Source: Streptomyces sp. GESEQ-4 (GTDB lineage Bacteria > Actinomycetota > Actinomycetes > Streptomycetales > Streptomycetaceae). From it: a stretch of 64,000 nt of DNA. The notes under the pieces were generated by a model. The model was not told the origin of the DNA, did not search any database, and was given only the letters and a program-made list of their open reading frames with translations. Position numbers and translations under genes: made by a program. The stretch covers positions 1 to 64,000 of the forward strand of contig NZ_JAFFSU010000032.1 of NCBI RefSeq assembly GCF_017948455.1, read 5' to 3'. Of the stretch, positions 25,785 through 33,848 are shown piece by piece (position 1 is the first letter of the stretch; each line of letters starts with the position of its first letter).

Positions 25785-25878
25785 GCCCTCCGGCTTTGGG
25801 GAAGTCGGGTCCCCCTGGGCGACGTGAAACAATCGGACTGGCTCACCGGTGTCAACAGCGAGCAGGAGACACAGCACG

Positions 25879-26904
25879 ATGCGTATCGGAGTTCTCACCG
25901 CAGGCGGCGACTGCCCCGGCCTGAACGCCGTGATCCGGTCGGTCGTGCACCGAGCGGTCGCGCACTACGGCGACGAGGTGATCGGTTTCGAGGACGGTTA
26001 CGCGGGACTGCTCGACGGCCGCTTCCGCAACCTCGACCTGGACGCGGTCAGCGGCATCCTCGCCCGCGGTGGCACCATCCTCGGCTCCTCCCGCCTCCAG
26101 CGCGACCGACTGCGCGAGGCCTGCGAGGGGGCCGAGGACGAGATGCGCGAGTTCGGCATCGACGCGCTCATCCCGATCGGCGGCGAGGGCACGCTGACGG
26201 CGGCACGCATGCTGTCGGACGTGGGCCTGCCGGTCGTCGGCGTACCGAAGACGATCGACAACGACATCTCGTCCACCGACCGCACCTTCGGCTTCGACAC
26301 CGCGGTCGGCGTCGCCACGGAGGCGATGGACCGCCTCAAGACCACCGCCGAGTCGCACCAGCGCGTCATGGTCGTCGAGGTCATGGGCCGGCACGCCGGC
26401 TGGATCGCGCTGGAGTCCGGCATGGCCGCCGGCGCCCACGGCATCTGCCTGCCCGAGCGGGCCTTCGACCCGGGCGACCTGGTCAAGATGGTCGAGGAGC
26501 GCTTCGCCCGCGGCAAGAAGTTCGCGGTCCTGTGTGTGGCCGAGGGCGCCCACCCCGCCGAGGGCAGCATGGACTACGGCAAGGGCGCCATCGACCAGTT
26601 CGGACACGAGCGCTTCCAGGGCATCGGTACGGCGCTGGCGTACGAGCTGGAAAGGCGGCTCGGCAAGGAGGCCAAGCCGGTCATCCTCGGCCACGTCCAG
26701 CGTGGCGGCACACCGACCGCGTACGACCGTGTCCTCGCCACCCGCTTCGGCTGGCACGCGGTCGAGGCCGCGCACCGGGGCGAGTTCGGCAAGATGACCG
26801 CGCTGCGCGGCACGGACATCAAGATGGTGCCGCTGGCGGAAGCGGTGACCGAGCTGAAAACGGTGCCGAAGGACCGTATGGACGAGGCGGAGTCGGTGTT
26901 CTAG
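25879..26904 (+). CDS. pfkA: 6-phosphofructokinase
   Basis: Glycolytic enzyme of 341 aa: fructose 6-phosphate + ATP to fructose 1,6-bisphosphate. The ATG at 25879 follows an AGGAGA site and begins MRIGVLTAGGDCPGLNA. Visible are the nucleotide-binding loop GGDCPG, IGGEGTLTAA, the substrate motif PKTIDNDIS and FGFDTAVG, VMGRHAGW and LGHVQRGG. The GGEGT motif carries Glu where E. coli has Asp, followed by Gly rather than the Asp of pyrophosphate enzymes, consistent with ATP as the donor. Divergent from pta, so glycolytic entry and acetate exit share a 209-bp control region. Confidence 0.95.
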   Translation: MRIGVLTAGGDCPGLNAVIRSVVHRAVAHYGDEVIGFEDGYAGLLDGRFRNLDLDAVSGILARGGTILGSSRLQRDRLREACEGAEDEMREFGIDALIPIGGEGTLTAARMLSDVGLPVVGVPKTIDNDISSTDRTFGFDTAVGVATEAMDRLKTTAESHQRVMVVEVMGRHAGWIALESGMAAGAHGICLPERAFDPGDLVKMVEERFARGKKFAVLCVAEGAHPAEGSMDYGKGAIDQFGHERFQGIGTALAYELERRLGKEAKPVILGHVQRGGTPTAYDRVLATRFGWHAVEAAHRGEFGKMTALRGTDIKMVPLAEAVTELKTVPKDRMDEAESVF

Positions 26905-26911
26905 ACACGTT

Positions 26912-27634
26912 TCAAAGACCCGGCGATCGATCACCGACCCTGGTCCAGAAGAGGTCCAGGATCCGGTCGAGGAACTCGCGGCCGTACCGGTCCGAGCCGT
27001 CGCTGCCGCCGCCCCAGCTGAGCGTGGCGACCATCCGCCCCTGATAGTCGTCGTACAGCTCCTGGAGCGTGACCTCCAGGAGCCGCCGGTCCAGGGGCAG
27101 CAGCTTCGCGACCGGCCGGACGTACGCCTGCCAGCGTGTCGTCACCGCGCTGCGCAGCAGCTCCGCCAGCTTCGGGTCACGGCCGGTGACCGTGGCGAAG
27201 TCGGGGATCGACAGGTCGAGCAGGGAGGCGAGAACGGCGGCCTGGCGGTCGGTGCCGCGCCAGTCGCCGGTCTCCTCCATCCGGAGATACGCAGCGAGTT
27301 CAAGGCCGAGGGTGCGGGCGACGTCGTCGGGCGCGATCCCACGGGCGATGCGGTGCTCGCGCAGGGTCCGCGGCTGCCCGATCAGCTCACCCTGCGAGCA
27401 CCACAACACGCCCGCGAGCGCGCTGAGTTCGGTGCTGGTGGGGGAGAGGGTGCCGTGTTCCCAGGCGATGACGAGATCCGGGGTGGCGTACGGCATGCCG
27501 TACGAGGCCCGCAAGTCGCGGGCGACATGTTCGGGGCCCATGCCGAGGGCGGCACGGAGTCTTTGGGCGGCGGAGGCGTTGAAGGGAGGACCGGGCTGGT
27601 TCGGCAGAGCGGGGGGTCGGCGCACGCGCCACAA
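26912..27634 (-). CDS. Helix-turn-helix (XRE-type) regulator
   Basis: Protein of 240 aa with two XRE-like helix-turn-helix stretches: residues about 22-85 (MGPEHVARDLRASYGMPYA, then DLVIAWEHG) and about 92-150 (REHRIARGIAPDDVARTLGL). The C-terminal half is helical with WQAYVRPVAKLLPLDRRLLE and no ligand domain that I recognise. Convergent with pfkA, with only 7 nt between stop codons. The start is assigned from the reading frame alone; residues 1-20 are Pro-rich. Confidence 0.8.
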   Translation of the reverse strand: MWRVRRPPALPNQPGPPFNASAAQRLRAALGMGPEHVARDLRASYGMPYATPDLVIAWEHGTLSPTSTELSALAGVLWCSQGELIGQPRTLREHRIARGIAPDDVARTLGLELAAYLRMEETGDWRGTDRQAAVLASLLDLSIPDFATVTGRDPKLAELLRSAVTTRWQAYVRPVAKLLPLDRRLLEVTLQELYDDYQGRMVATLSWGGGSDGSDRYGREFLDRILDLFWTRVGDRSPGL

Positions 27635-27960
27635 GCTAGGGGCGCGGCGATGCGGTGACTACGGTCTGTTCGGCCAGGATCACGGATTGTAGGAACGTAC
27701 GGTTTCGGTCAGGTGTCCGAAACTGTCGAGGTGGCCGAAGGGTGCCCGGTGAGGTGCCGGTACGGTCCTCCGGTCGCTCGGGATGCGGGCGGCCGCCTTG
27801 CGAACGGCAAGGTAGAGGGGCATATGCGCGCGCCTTGCCCCGTGCCGCCGGTCCGGCCCTTCGTGACGGCGGCTCCGGTGGCCCGCTCCCCACGACACCG
27901 CACGGATCGCACATCTGTCGGGCATGTGCGCGGGAAAGCCCGCGGCGCAAACCGAACCCT
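27635..27960. other. Intergenic region without a gene
   Basis: About 326 bp between the HTH regulator and the ABC permease. No convincing reading frame, RNA or strong hairpin is visible; a short dyad (CCTTGC, 5 nt, GCAAGG) lies near 27798. It should contain the promoter of the HTH gene. Confidence 0.45.
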
Positions 27961-28800
27961 TCACCCCTTGACCGCCCCGCCCAGCGCGAACCCGCCCCCC
28001 AGTCGGCGGGCGACCAGTACGTACAGCAGGATCACCGGCGTCGAGTAGACGATCGAGAACGCCGCCAGCTGCCCGTACACGACCGTCCCGCGGTTGCCGA
28101 AGAACTCGTTGATGCTCACCGCCGCCGGCATCTGGTCCGGCGTGAGCAGCAGCATGAAGGGGACGAAGAAGTTCCCCCACATCATCACGAAGGAGAACAC
28201 GGTCACCACCGACACCCCGGGACCCATCAGCGGCAGCACGATCCGGATCAGCGACTGGAAGGACGACGCCCCGTCCGTCCACGCGGCCTCCTCCAGCTCC
28301 TTCGGCACGCCGTCCATGAAGTTCTTCATCAGCCAGATGGCGAAGGGGAGTTGGGAGGCGGCGAAGAAGAAGATCGTGCCCTGCATGGTGTCGATCAGAT
28401 CGACCTGTACGAACAGCGCGTACACCGGCACCATGATCGCCGTGATCGGCAGGCTGGTCGCGAAGAGGATCGTCAGCAGGAAGGGGCGGTTCAGACGGGA
28501 GCGGAAGCGGGACAAGGGGTAGGCCGCCAGTGCCGCGCAGACCACGGTCAGCAGGGTCGCGCCGCCGCACAGGATCAGGCTGTTCAGCAGCGGGGTGAAG
28601 GTGATGTCCTGGGTCAGGATCGCGTCGAAGTTGTCGAAGGTGACGCCGTCGGGGGCCTTCACCTGAAGGTTCGCTTCAGGGTCCACGGCGGACAGGACCA
28701 CCCAGGCCAGCGGCAGGCAGAAGGCCGCGGCGACCACCAGCAGACCCGCGTCGGCGGCCAGCTTGTGCCGCTTGCGGCGGGACGTGAGCGTGAGTGCCAT
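27961..28800 (-). CDS. Sugar ABC transporter permease (MalG type)
   Basis: Integral membrane protein of 279 aa with six hydrophobic segments, starting LAADAGLLVVAAAFCLPLAW. The EAA loop that contacts the ATPase reads EEAAWTDGASSFQSLIRIVLP, as in CUT1 importers. It is the third gene of a binding protein-permease-permease operon, 4 nt after the second gene. No ATPase is encoded; in Streptomyces a shared ATPase (MsiK) commonly energises such systems. Confidence 0.92.
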   Translation of the reverse strand: MALTLTSRRKRHKLAADAGLLVVAAAFCLPLAWVVLSAVDPEANLQVKAPDGVTFDNFDAILTQDITFTPLLNSLILCGGATLLTVVCAALAAYPLSRFRSRLNRPFLLTILFATSLPITAIMVPVYALFVQVDLIDTMQGTIFFFAASQLPFAIWLMKNFMDGVPKELEEAAWTDGASSFQSLIRIVLPLMGPGVSVVTVFSFVMMWGNFFVPFMLLLTPDQMPAAVSINEFFGNRGTVVYGQLAAFSIVYSTPVILLYVLVARRLGGGFALGGAVKG

Positions 28801-28804
28801 GGCG

Positions 28805-29752
28805 TCAGACCTCCGTCCGCAGCAGGCGCATGTACACGAGGGAGAAGGCGGAGCCGACCAGCAGCAGGAGCAGGGCGACCGCGGTGCCGTAGCCGATCAG
28901 GCTGTTCTGGAAGGCCTGCTCGTACATGAACAGCGGCAGCGTCTGGCTCTTGCCGCCCGGCCCGCCCCGGGTCATCACCCAGATCAGGCCGAACACGGAC
29001 AGCGTCTGGAGGGTGTTGAGCATCAGGTTCGTGCCGATCGAACGGCGGATCATCGGCAGCGTGATGTGCCACATACGGCGCCAGCCGCTCGCCCCGTCCA
29101 CCTCGGCGGCCTCGGTGATCTCCTTGGGGATCTCGTTCAGCGCGGCCGAGTAGACCAGCATCGAGAACGCCGTGCCGCGCCATACGTTGGCGAAGGACAC
29201 CGCGAGGATCGGCAGCGTGAACAGCCAGTTCTGGGAAGGCAGATGGAGCCAGTCCAGGATGGCGTTCAGCGTGCCCTCGCGGCGGAAGAACGCGTACAGC
29301 AGAAAGCCGGCGACTACCTCCGGCAGCACCCACGCCGTGATCACGATGCCGCCGACCAGGGTGCGGACGGGTTTGGAGGCGCGTTGCATCAGCGCCGCCA
29401 GCGCCAGCCCCAGCGTGTTCTGGCCGACCAGTGACGACAGCACCGTGAACACCAGCGTCAGCCATACGGCGTTGAGGAACGCCTCGTCCTGGAACGCCTT
29501 GCGGAAGTTCTCGAACCCGACGAAGGACGACTCGGCCTGTCCGGTGAGCTGGAGGTCGGTGAAGGCGATGTAGGCGCAGTAGGCGATCGGGCCCGCGAGG
29601 AAGAGGACCAGCAGGACGAGGGCGGGGGAGACGGGGAGGGCGCGGGTCAGGGTCCGGCGGAAGTTGTTGCCTGGTGGCGCGGGGGGTGAACCCGGCGGGC
29701 CCGGAGGGGACTTGGCGGTCTCCGGGCCCGCGTGCGGTGCGGCGGCTGTCAT
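28805..29752 (-). CDS. Sugar ABC transporter permease (MalF type)
   Basis: Integral membrane protein of 315 aa. The ATG at 29752 is chosen for spacing from the upstream gene (16 nt) over a longer in-frame reading. A Pro/Gly-rich cytoplasmic N-terminus of about 35 residues precedes six membrane segments; the EAA motif is EAAEVDGASGWRRMWHITLP. Works with the following permease and the binding protein upstream. Confidence 0.92.
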   Translation of the reverse strand: MTAAAPHAGPETAKSPPGPPGSPPAPPGNNFRRTLTRALPVSPALVLLVLFLAGPIAYCAYIAFTDLQLTGQAESSFVGFENFRKAFQDEAFLNAVWLTLVFTVLSSLVGQNTLGLALAALMQRASKPVRTLVGGIVITAWVLPEVVAGFLLYAFFRREGTLNAILDWLHLPSQNWLFTLPILAVSFANVWRGTAFSMLVYSAALNEIPKEITEAAEVDGASGWRRMWHITLPMIRRSIGTNLMLNTLQTLSVFGLIWVMTRGGPGGKSQTLPLFMYEQAFQNSLIGYGTAVALLLLLVGSAFSLVYMRLLRTEV

Positions 29753-29768
29753 GTGCGGTCGCCGCCGT

Positions 29769-31142
29769 TCACTTCTCGACGACCTGGTCGTCGGTGGCCG
29801 CCTTGAGCGCTTCGGCGTAGCCGCTAGCCGCCTCGTCCACCGACATGTCACCCGTCGTCACGCCCTCCATCGCCTCCTGGATGGCGGTGGACACCTGCGG
29901 ATACGCCTTGAAGGCGGGCCGGTAGTGCGTGCTGGAGACGAGGTCGGTGAAGAACTTGATGCCGGGCTGCGCCTTGACGTACTCGGGGTCGGCGGCGACG
30001 TCCTTGCGTACGGCGATTCCGGAGTTGGCGATGTACCACTTCTTGGCGTTCGCCTTGGTCTGCATCGTCTCGATGAACTGGAAGGCGAGATCGGGGTTGG
30101 CCGCCTTGTCCGGGATCGCCCAGGTCCAGCCGCCGGACATGCTGACCTTGCCGGGTGCCTGGCCGTTCTGCGTGGGCATGGCGGCGAGTCCGAGTTTCTC
30201 CGACCACTCGGGCCACTCGTGCCCGCTGCCCTCCAGCCAGTCCTGCGGCAGCCAGGAGCCGTCTAGGTTGATACCGAGCTTGCCCTCGGGGAGCAGCTCG
30301 CCGCGGACGCGGGTGCCGAAGTTCGGGTCGAGGGCGTCGGCGACGTCCGGGCCGAGCTTCTCCTTGTAGACGGTCTCCACGAACGCCAGCGCGTCCTTGA
30401 AGCCCTGGCTGCCCGCGATCCACTTCTTCGACGACTCGTCGTACAGCGGATCGGACGTGCCGTCGTTCGTGCCGTACAGCAGCATCTCGAAGCCCTGCAT
30501 CGTCGCGGCCTCGCCGACGGGCTTGCCCGTGTAGACGTTGAGCGGGGTGACGCCGGGGACCTTCTCCTTGATGGTCCGGGCGGCTTCGAGGACGTCGTCC
30601 CAGGTCTTCGGCTGCCAGTTCGCGGGCAGGCCGGCCTTCGCGAAGATCGCCTTGTCGAACCAGAGTCCGCGGGTGTCGGTACCGTCCGGGACGCCGTACG
30701 TCTTCCCGTCCTCGCCCCGGGCCGCGGCCTTCGCCGTGTCGATGAACTGGTTCCAGTCCGGCCACTTGGCGAGATAGTCGTCCAGGGGTTTCAGATACCC
30801 GCTGACGATGTCGGAGTTGATGAGGAAGGTGTCCTCATAGACCAGGTCGGGGGCCGTCTTGGGGGAGCGGAGCATCTGCTGGACCTTGGTGTAGTACTCC
30901 GCGTCCGGGGCCTTGATCGGGACGAGCTCGACCTTCTTGCCGGGGTTCTCCTTCTCGAACTGCTTCTTGATGTCCCCGAGGAACGTGTCCAGCACCTTGA
31001 TGTTGTTGTCCGTGGACTGCTTGAAGGACACCTTCACGGTGTCGGGGTCACTGCCGGATCCACCACCGCAGGCGGTGAGAGAGGCGGCGGCGAGGGCGGT
31101 GGCTACGAGGGCGGGCAGAACGGCGGTGGGGCGCACGGGCAT
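29769..31142 (-). CDS. Sugar ABC transporter substrate-binding lipoprotein
   Basis: Extracytoplasmic lipoprotein of 457 aa. Lipobox SLTACGG at about residues 21-27 follows a typical signal peptide. The mature protein has the CUT1 binding-protein layout, with PDLVYEDTFLINSDIVSGYL, GVPDGTDTRGLWFDKAIFAKAG and SGGWTWAIP. Aromatic residues that could stack on sugar are numerous, but the ligand cannot be read from sequence. First gene of the operon, under the promoter at 31192-31226. Confidence 0.93.
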   Translation of the reverse strand: MPVRPTAVLPALVATALAAASLTACGGGSGSDPDTVKVSFKQSTDNNIKVLDTFLGDIKKQFEKENPGKKVELVPIKAPDAEYYTKVQQMLRSPKTAPDLVYEDTFLINSDIVSGYLKPLDDYLAKWPDWNQFIDTAKAAARGEDGKTYGVPDGTDTRGLWFDKAIFAKAGLPANWQPKTWDDVLEAARTIKEKVPGVTPLNVYTGKPVGEAATMQGFEMLLYGTNDGTSDPLYDESSKKWIAGSQGFKDALAFVETVYKEKLGPDVADALDPNFGTRVRGELLPEGKLGINLDGSWLPQDWLEGSGHEWPEWSEKLGLAAMPTQNGQAPGKVSMSGGWTWAIPDKAANPDLAFQFIETMQTKANAKKWYIANSGIAVRKDVAADPEYVKAQPGIKFFTDLVSSTHYRPAFKAYPQVSTAIQEAMEGVTTGDMSVDEAASGYAEALKAATDDQVVEK

Positions 31143-31191
31143 GACCTCCTACGGGCTCACTTCGTCGTGGCGCCGGGATGGCTGCGAGGTG

Positions 31192-31226
31192 AACGTAAGA
31201 GGAGTGGTCTAGTCAGGTCAATGACC
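31192..31226 (-). promoter_or_regulatory. Promoter of the ABC importer with a DasR-like site
   Basis: On the minus strand TTGACC (31216-31221) and TACGTT (31192-31197) form -35 and -10 with an 18-nt spacer. Between them lies AGTGGTCTAGTCAGGT (31203-31218), which matches the DasR box (ACTGGTCTAGACCAGT) at 13 of 16 positions if the variable second base is allowed. A perfect GGTCA-A-TGACC palindrome (31216-31226) overlaps the -35. Confidence 0.55.
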
Positions 31227-31297
31227 TTGCGGTAACGCTCCGCTAGGGGCGCGGGTTTGCATCTGCGGGCCGGTGGGGGCTGGTCGCGCAGTTCCCC

Positions 31298-31315
31298 GCG
31301 CCCCTTACGGGGCGC
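31298..31315. terminator. Streptomyces-type GC hairpin
   Basis: Arms GCGCCCC and GGGGCGC around TTAC, preceded by GCGCAGTTCCCC. This exact kind of motif is widely repeated between genes in Streptomyces genomes. It lies just beyond the stop of the response regulator gene. Confidence 0.6.
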
Positions 31316-31343
31316 TTGCAGCACCGGACTCGATCAGAGCCGC

Positions 31344-32033
31344 TTACTGCCCCTTCACCCAGCGGTACTGCAACTCCGGGCGCCCGACCGTCCCGTACTG
31401 CGGGCTCCGGGCCGCCCTTCCCGCGTCCACCAGGTGTTCCAGATAGCGGCGGGCGGTGATGCGTGAGATGCCCACCTCCTCGGCGACGCCCGTTGCTGTC
31501 AGGCCGTCGGCGCAGTCGCGCAGGACCACCGAGACCCGCTCCAGTGTCGGGGCGCTCAGCCCCTTCGGCAGGGCGGCCGGGCTCGGGGCGCGCAGGGTCG
31601 CCAGGGCGCGGTCGACCTCGTCCTGGCCGCTCGCCTCGCCCGCGGCCGCGTGGAACTCGGCGTATCTCACGAGCCGGTCCCGCAGGGTGGCGAAGGTGAA
31701 GGGCTTGAGGACGTACTGCACGACGCCCAGCGAGACGCCCTCGCGGACGACCGTCAGATCCCGTGCCGACGTCACCGCTATCACGTCCGCGTGATGCCCG
31801 GCCGCCCGCAGCGAGCGGGCCAGCTGCAGCCCGTGCACATCCGGCAGGTGCAGGTCGAGGAGCAGCAGATCCACCGGCATACGGTCCAGCGCGCGCCGCG
31901 CCTCCGCACCGGTGTGCGCCTTGCCGACCGCGACGAAGCCGGGGACACGGCCGACGTACAGGACGTGCGCGTCGGCGGCGACCGGGTCGTCCTCCACGAC
32001 CAGGACCCGGATCGGCTGCTGGGCCGCTGTCAT
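31344..32033 (-). CDS. CitB/DcuR-type response regulator
   Basis: Two-component regulator of 229 aa. The receiver domain has the acidic pocket VVEDDP (14-16), phospho-acceptor Asp60 in LLLLDLHLPDVHG and the conserved Lys in YVLKPF. The C-terminal DNA-binding domain contains TATGVAEEVGISRITARRYL, as in the CitB family. The ATG overlaps the kinase stop codon by 4 nt, so kinase and regulator are co-translated. The divergent dicarboxylate symporter is the likely target. Confidence 0.93.
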   Translation of the reverse strand: MTAAQQPIRVLVVEDDPVAADAHVLYVGRVPGFVAVGKAHTGAEARRALDRMPVDLLLLDLHLPDVHGLQLARSLRAAGHHADVIAVTSARDLTVVREGVSLGVVQYVLKPFTFATLRDRLVRYAEFHAAAGEASGQDEVDRALATLRAPSPAALPKGLSAPTLERVSVVLRDCADGLTATGVAEEVGISRITARRYLEHLVDAGRAARSPQYGTVGRPELQYRWVKGQ

Positions 32034-33661
32034 CCGCCACCTCCCGTCACCGCACGCTCGGACACCGGGCTATTCAACGGCAACCGCACCTGGAACTGGG
32101 CGCCGCCCCCGGCCGCCTCCGTCACCGTCAGCTCTCCCTCGTGCCGGGTGACCGCCTGCCGTACCAGGGCCAGGCCGAGACCCCGCCCGCCCGGCCCGGC
32201 CGGCTTGGTCGAGAAGCCGCGCTGGAAGACCTCCTCCGCGTGCGCGGGATCGACGCCCGCACCCGTGTCGCACACCCGCAGCACCAGCTCCGAGCCGCCT
32301 TCCGTGTACGCCGTCACCGTCACCCGCGCCCGCACGCTGCCCTGCGCCGCGTCCACCGCGTTGTCGATGAGGTTGCCCAGGATGGTCACCAGGTCCCGCG
32401 CGGGCAGGGACTCAGGGAGCAGCCCGTCGTCCATGCGGCTGTCCTCCGACACCACCAGCTCCACGCCCCGCTCGTTCGCCTGGGCCGTCTTGCCGAGCAG
32501 CAGGGCCGCGAGGACCGGCTCGCTCACCGCGGCCACCACCTGGTCGGTCAGCGCCTGCGCCAGCTCCAGCTCGGCCGTCGCGAAGTCCACGGCCTGCTGC
32601 GCGCGGCCCAGCTCGATCAGCGAGACCACCGTGTGGAGCCGGTTCGCCGCCTCGTGGGCCTGCGAGCGCAGCGCCTGGGTGAAGCCGCGTTCGGAGTTCA
32701 ACTCGCCCATGAGGGACTGGAGTTCGGTGACGTCGCGCAAGGTCACCACGGTTCCGCGGCGCTCCCCGCCGGACACCGGAGAGGTGTTCACCACGAGCAC
32801 CCGGTCCGCCGTCAGATGCACCTCGTCCACCCGCGGCTCCGACGCGAGCAGCGCGCCGGTGAGCGGCGCGGGCAGCCCCAGCTCGGCGACCGAGCGGTCG
32901 ATCACCTCCTCGCTCACCCCGAGCAGCTCCCGCGCCCCGTCGTTGATCAGCGCGACGCGGTACTGCCCGTCGAGCATCAGCAGACCTTCGCGTACGGCGT
33001 GCAGGGCGGCCTGGTGGTAGTCGTGCATGTTGCTCAGCTCGGCCGCGTTCATGCCGTGGGTGTGGCGGCGCAGCCGGGCATTGACGACGTACGTGCCGAC
33101 CGCGCCCAGGGCGAGCGCGCCGGCCGCGACACCGATGAGCGCGGTCAGCTGGCCCTGGACCCGCTTGCTGATCGCCTCGACCTTGATGCCGGCGCTGACC
33201 AGTCCGACGACCTTCCCGCCGTCCTCGACCGGGGTGACCGCCCGCACCGACGGACCGAGCGTGCCCGTGTAGGTCTCGGTGAAGGACTCGCCCCGCAGCG
33301 CGCGGGCGATGTGACCGAGGAACGGCTGGCCGATCTGGGCCGGGTCGGGGTGGGTCCAGCGGATGCCTTTCGTGTTCATGATCGTCACGAAGTCGACGTC
33401 GGCGTCCTCTATGACCTGCAGCGCGTACGGCTGGAGCCGGGCGCTGGGGTCGGGGGTGCGGATCGCCTCCCGTACGGAGGGGGAGTCGGCGACCGAGCGG
33501 GCCACCCCCATGGCCTGGCGCCGCGCCGCGTCCTCGGCCTGGTCGCGGTCGCTGAAGTAGGTGAACAGCGCATACCCGAGGACCACGACCGTGAGCAGCA
33601 CGGCCTGCACGGCGAAGAGCTGGCCGGCCAGGCTGCGGGGGAGCGGGAGGCGCACGTGCAT
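32030..33661 (-). CDS. CitA/DcuS-type sensor histidine kinase
   Basis: Membrane sensor kinase of 543 aa. Two membrane segments (about residues 14-35 and 171-193) enclose an extracytoplasmic PAS/Cache-like sensor domain with DVDFVTIMNTKGIRWTHPDP, typical of di- and tricarboxylate sensors. A cytoplasmic PAS domain (about 215-315) follows. The phospho-acceptor is His336 in RSQAHEAANRLH. The ATPase domain carries the N-box ILGNLIDNAVDAA and G-boxes DTGAGVD and GGRGLGLALV. It probably senses external C4-dicarboxylates and controls the divergent symporter. Confidence 0.93.
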   Translation of the reverse strand: MHVRLPLPRSLAGQLFAVQAVLLTVVVLGYALFTYFSDRDQAEDAARRQAMGVARSVADSPSVREAIRTPDPSARLQPYALQVIEDADVDFVTIMNTKGIRWTHPDPAQIGQPFLGHIARALRGESFTETYTGTLGPSVRAVTPVEDGGKVVGLVSAGIKVEAISKRVQGQLTALIGVAAGALALGAVGTYVVNARLRRHTHGMNAAELSNMHDYHQAALHAVREGLLMLDGQYRVALINDGARELLGVSEEVIDRSVAELGLPAPLTGALLASEPRVDEVHLTADRVLVVNTSPVSGGERRGTVVTLRDVTELQSLMGELNSERGFTQALRSQAHEAANRLHTVVSLIELGRAQQAVDFATAELELAQALTDQVVAAVSEPVLAALLLGKTAQANERGVELVVSEDSRMDDGLLPESLPARDLVTILGNLIDNAVDAAQGSVRARVTVTAYTEGGSELVLRVCDTGAGVDPAHAEEVFQRGFSTKPAGPGGRGLGLALVRQAVTRHEGELTVTEAAGGGAQFQVRLPLNSPVSERAVTGGGG

Positions 33662-33713
33662 GTCGTCAGTGTGCCCCCCGGGTTAAGCATGAACTAAATG
33701 AACGGAAGGGTGA

Positions 33714-33730
33714 CCGCCCTCACAGGGCGG
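33714..33730. promoter_or_regulatory. Dyad in the kinase/symporter divergent region
   Basis: Arms CCGCCCT and AGGGCGG with a CAC spacer, about midway between the two divergent starts. Just upstream (33690-33705) two GAAC words lie in direct repeat. Either could be the response-regulator site. Confidence 0.35.
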
Positions 33731-33848
33731 GAGATAGTCACGGCAGTCCGCAGGGCACCACCCCCGGGCAGATCCCCATAAATCTCCGCAATCTCCCGGA
33801 CGTGAGCCGCACGCCGGTGATGCCGACGACGACGTCAAGGAGGCCGCT

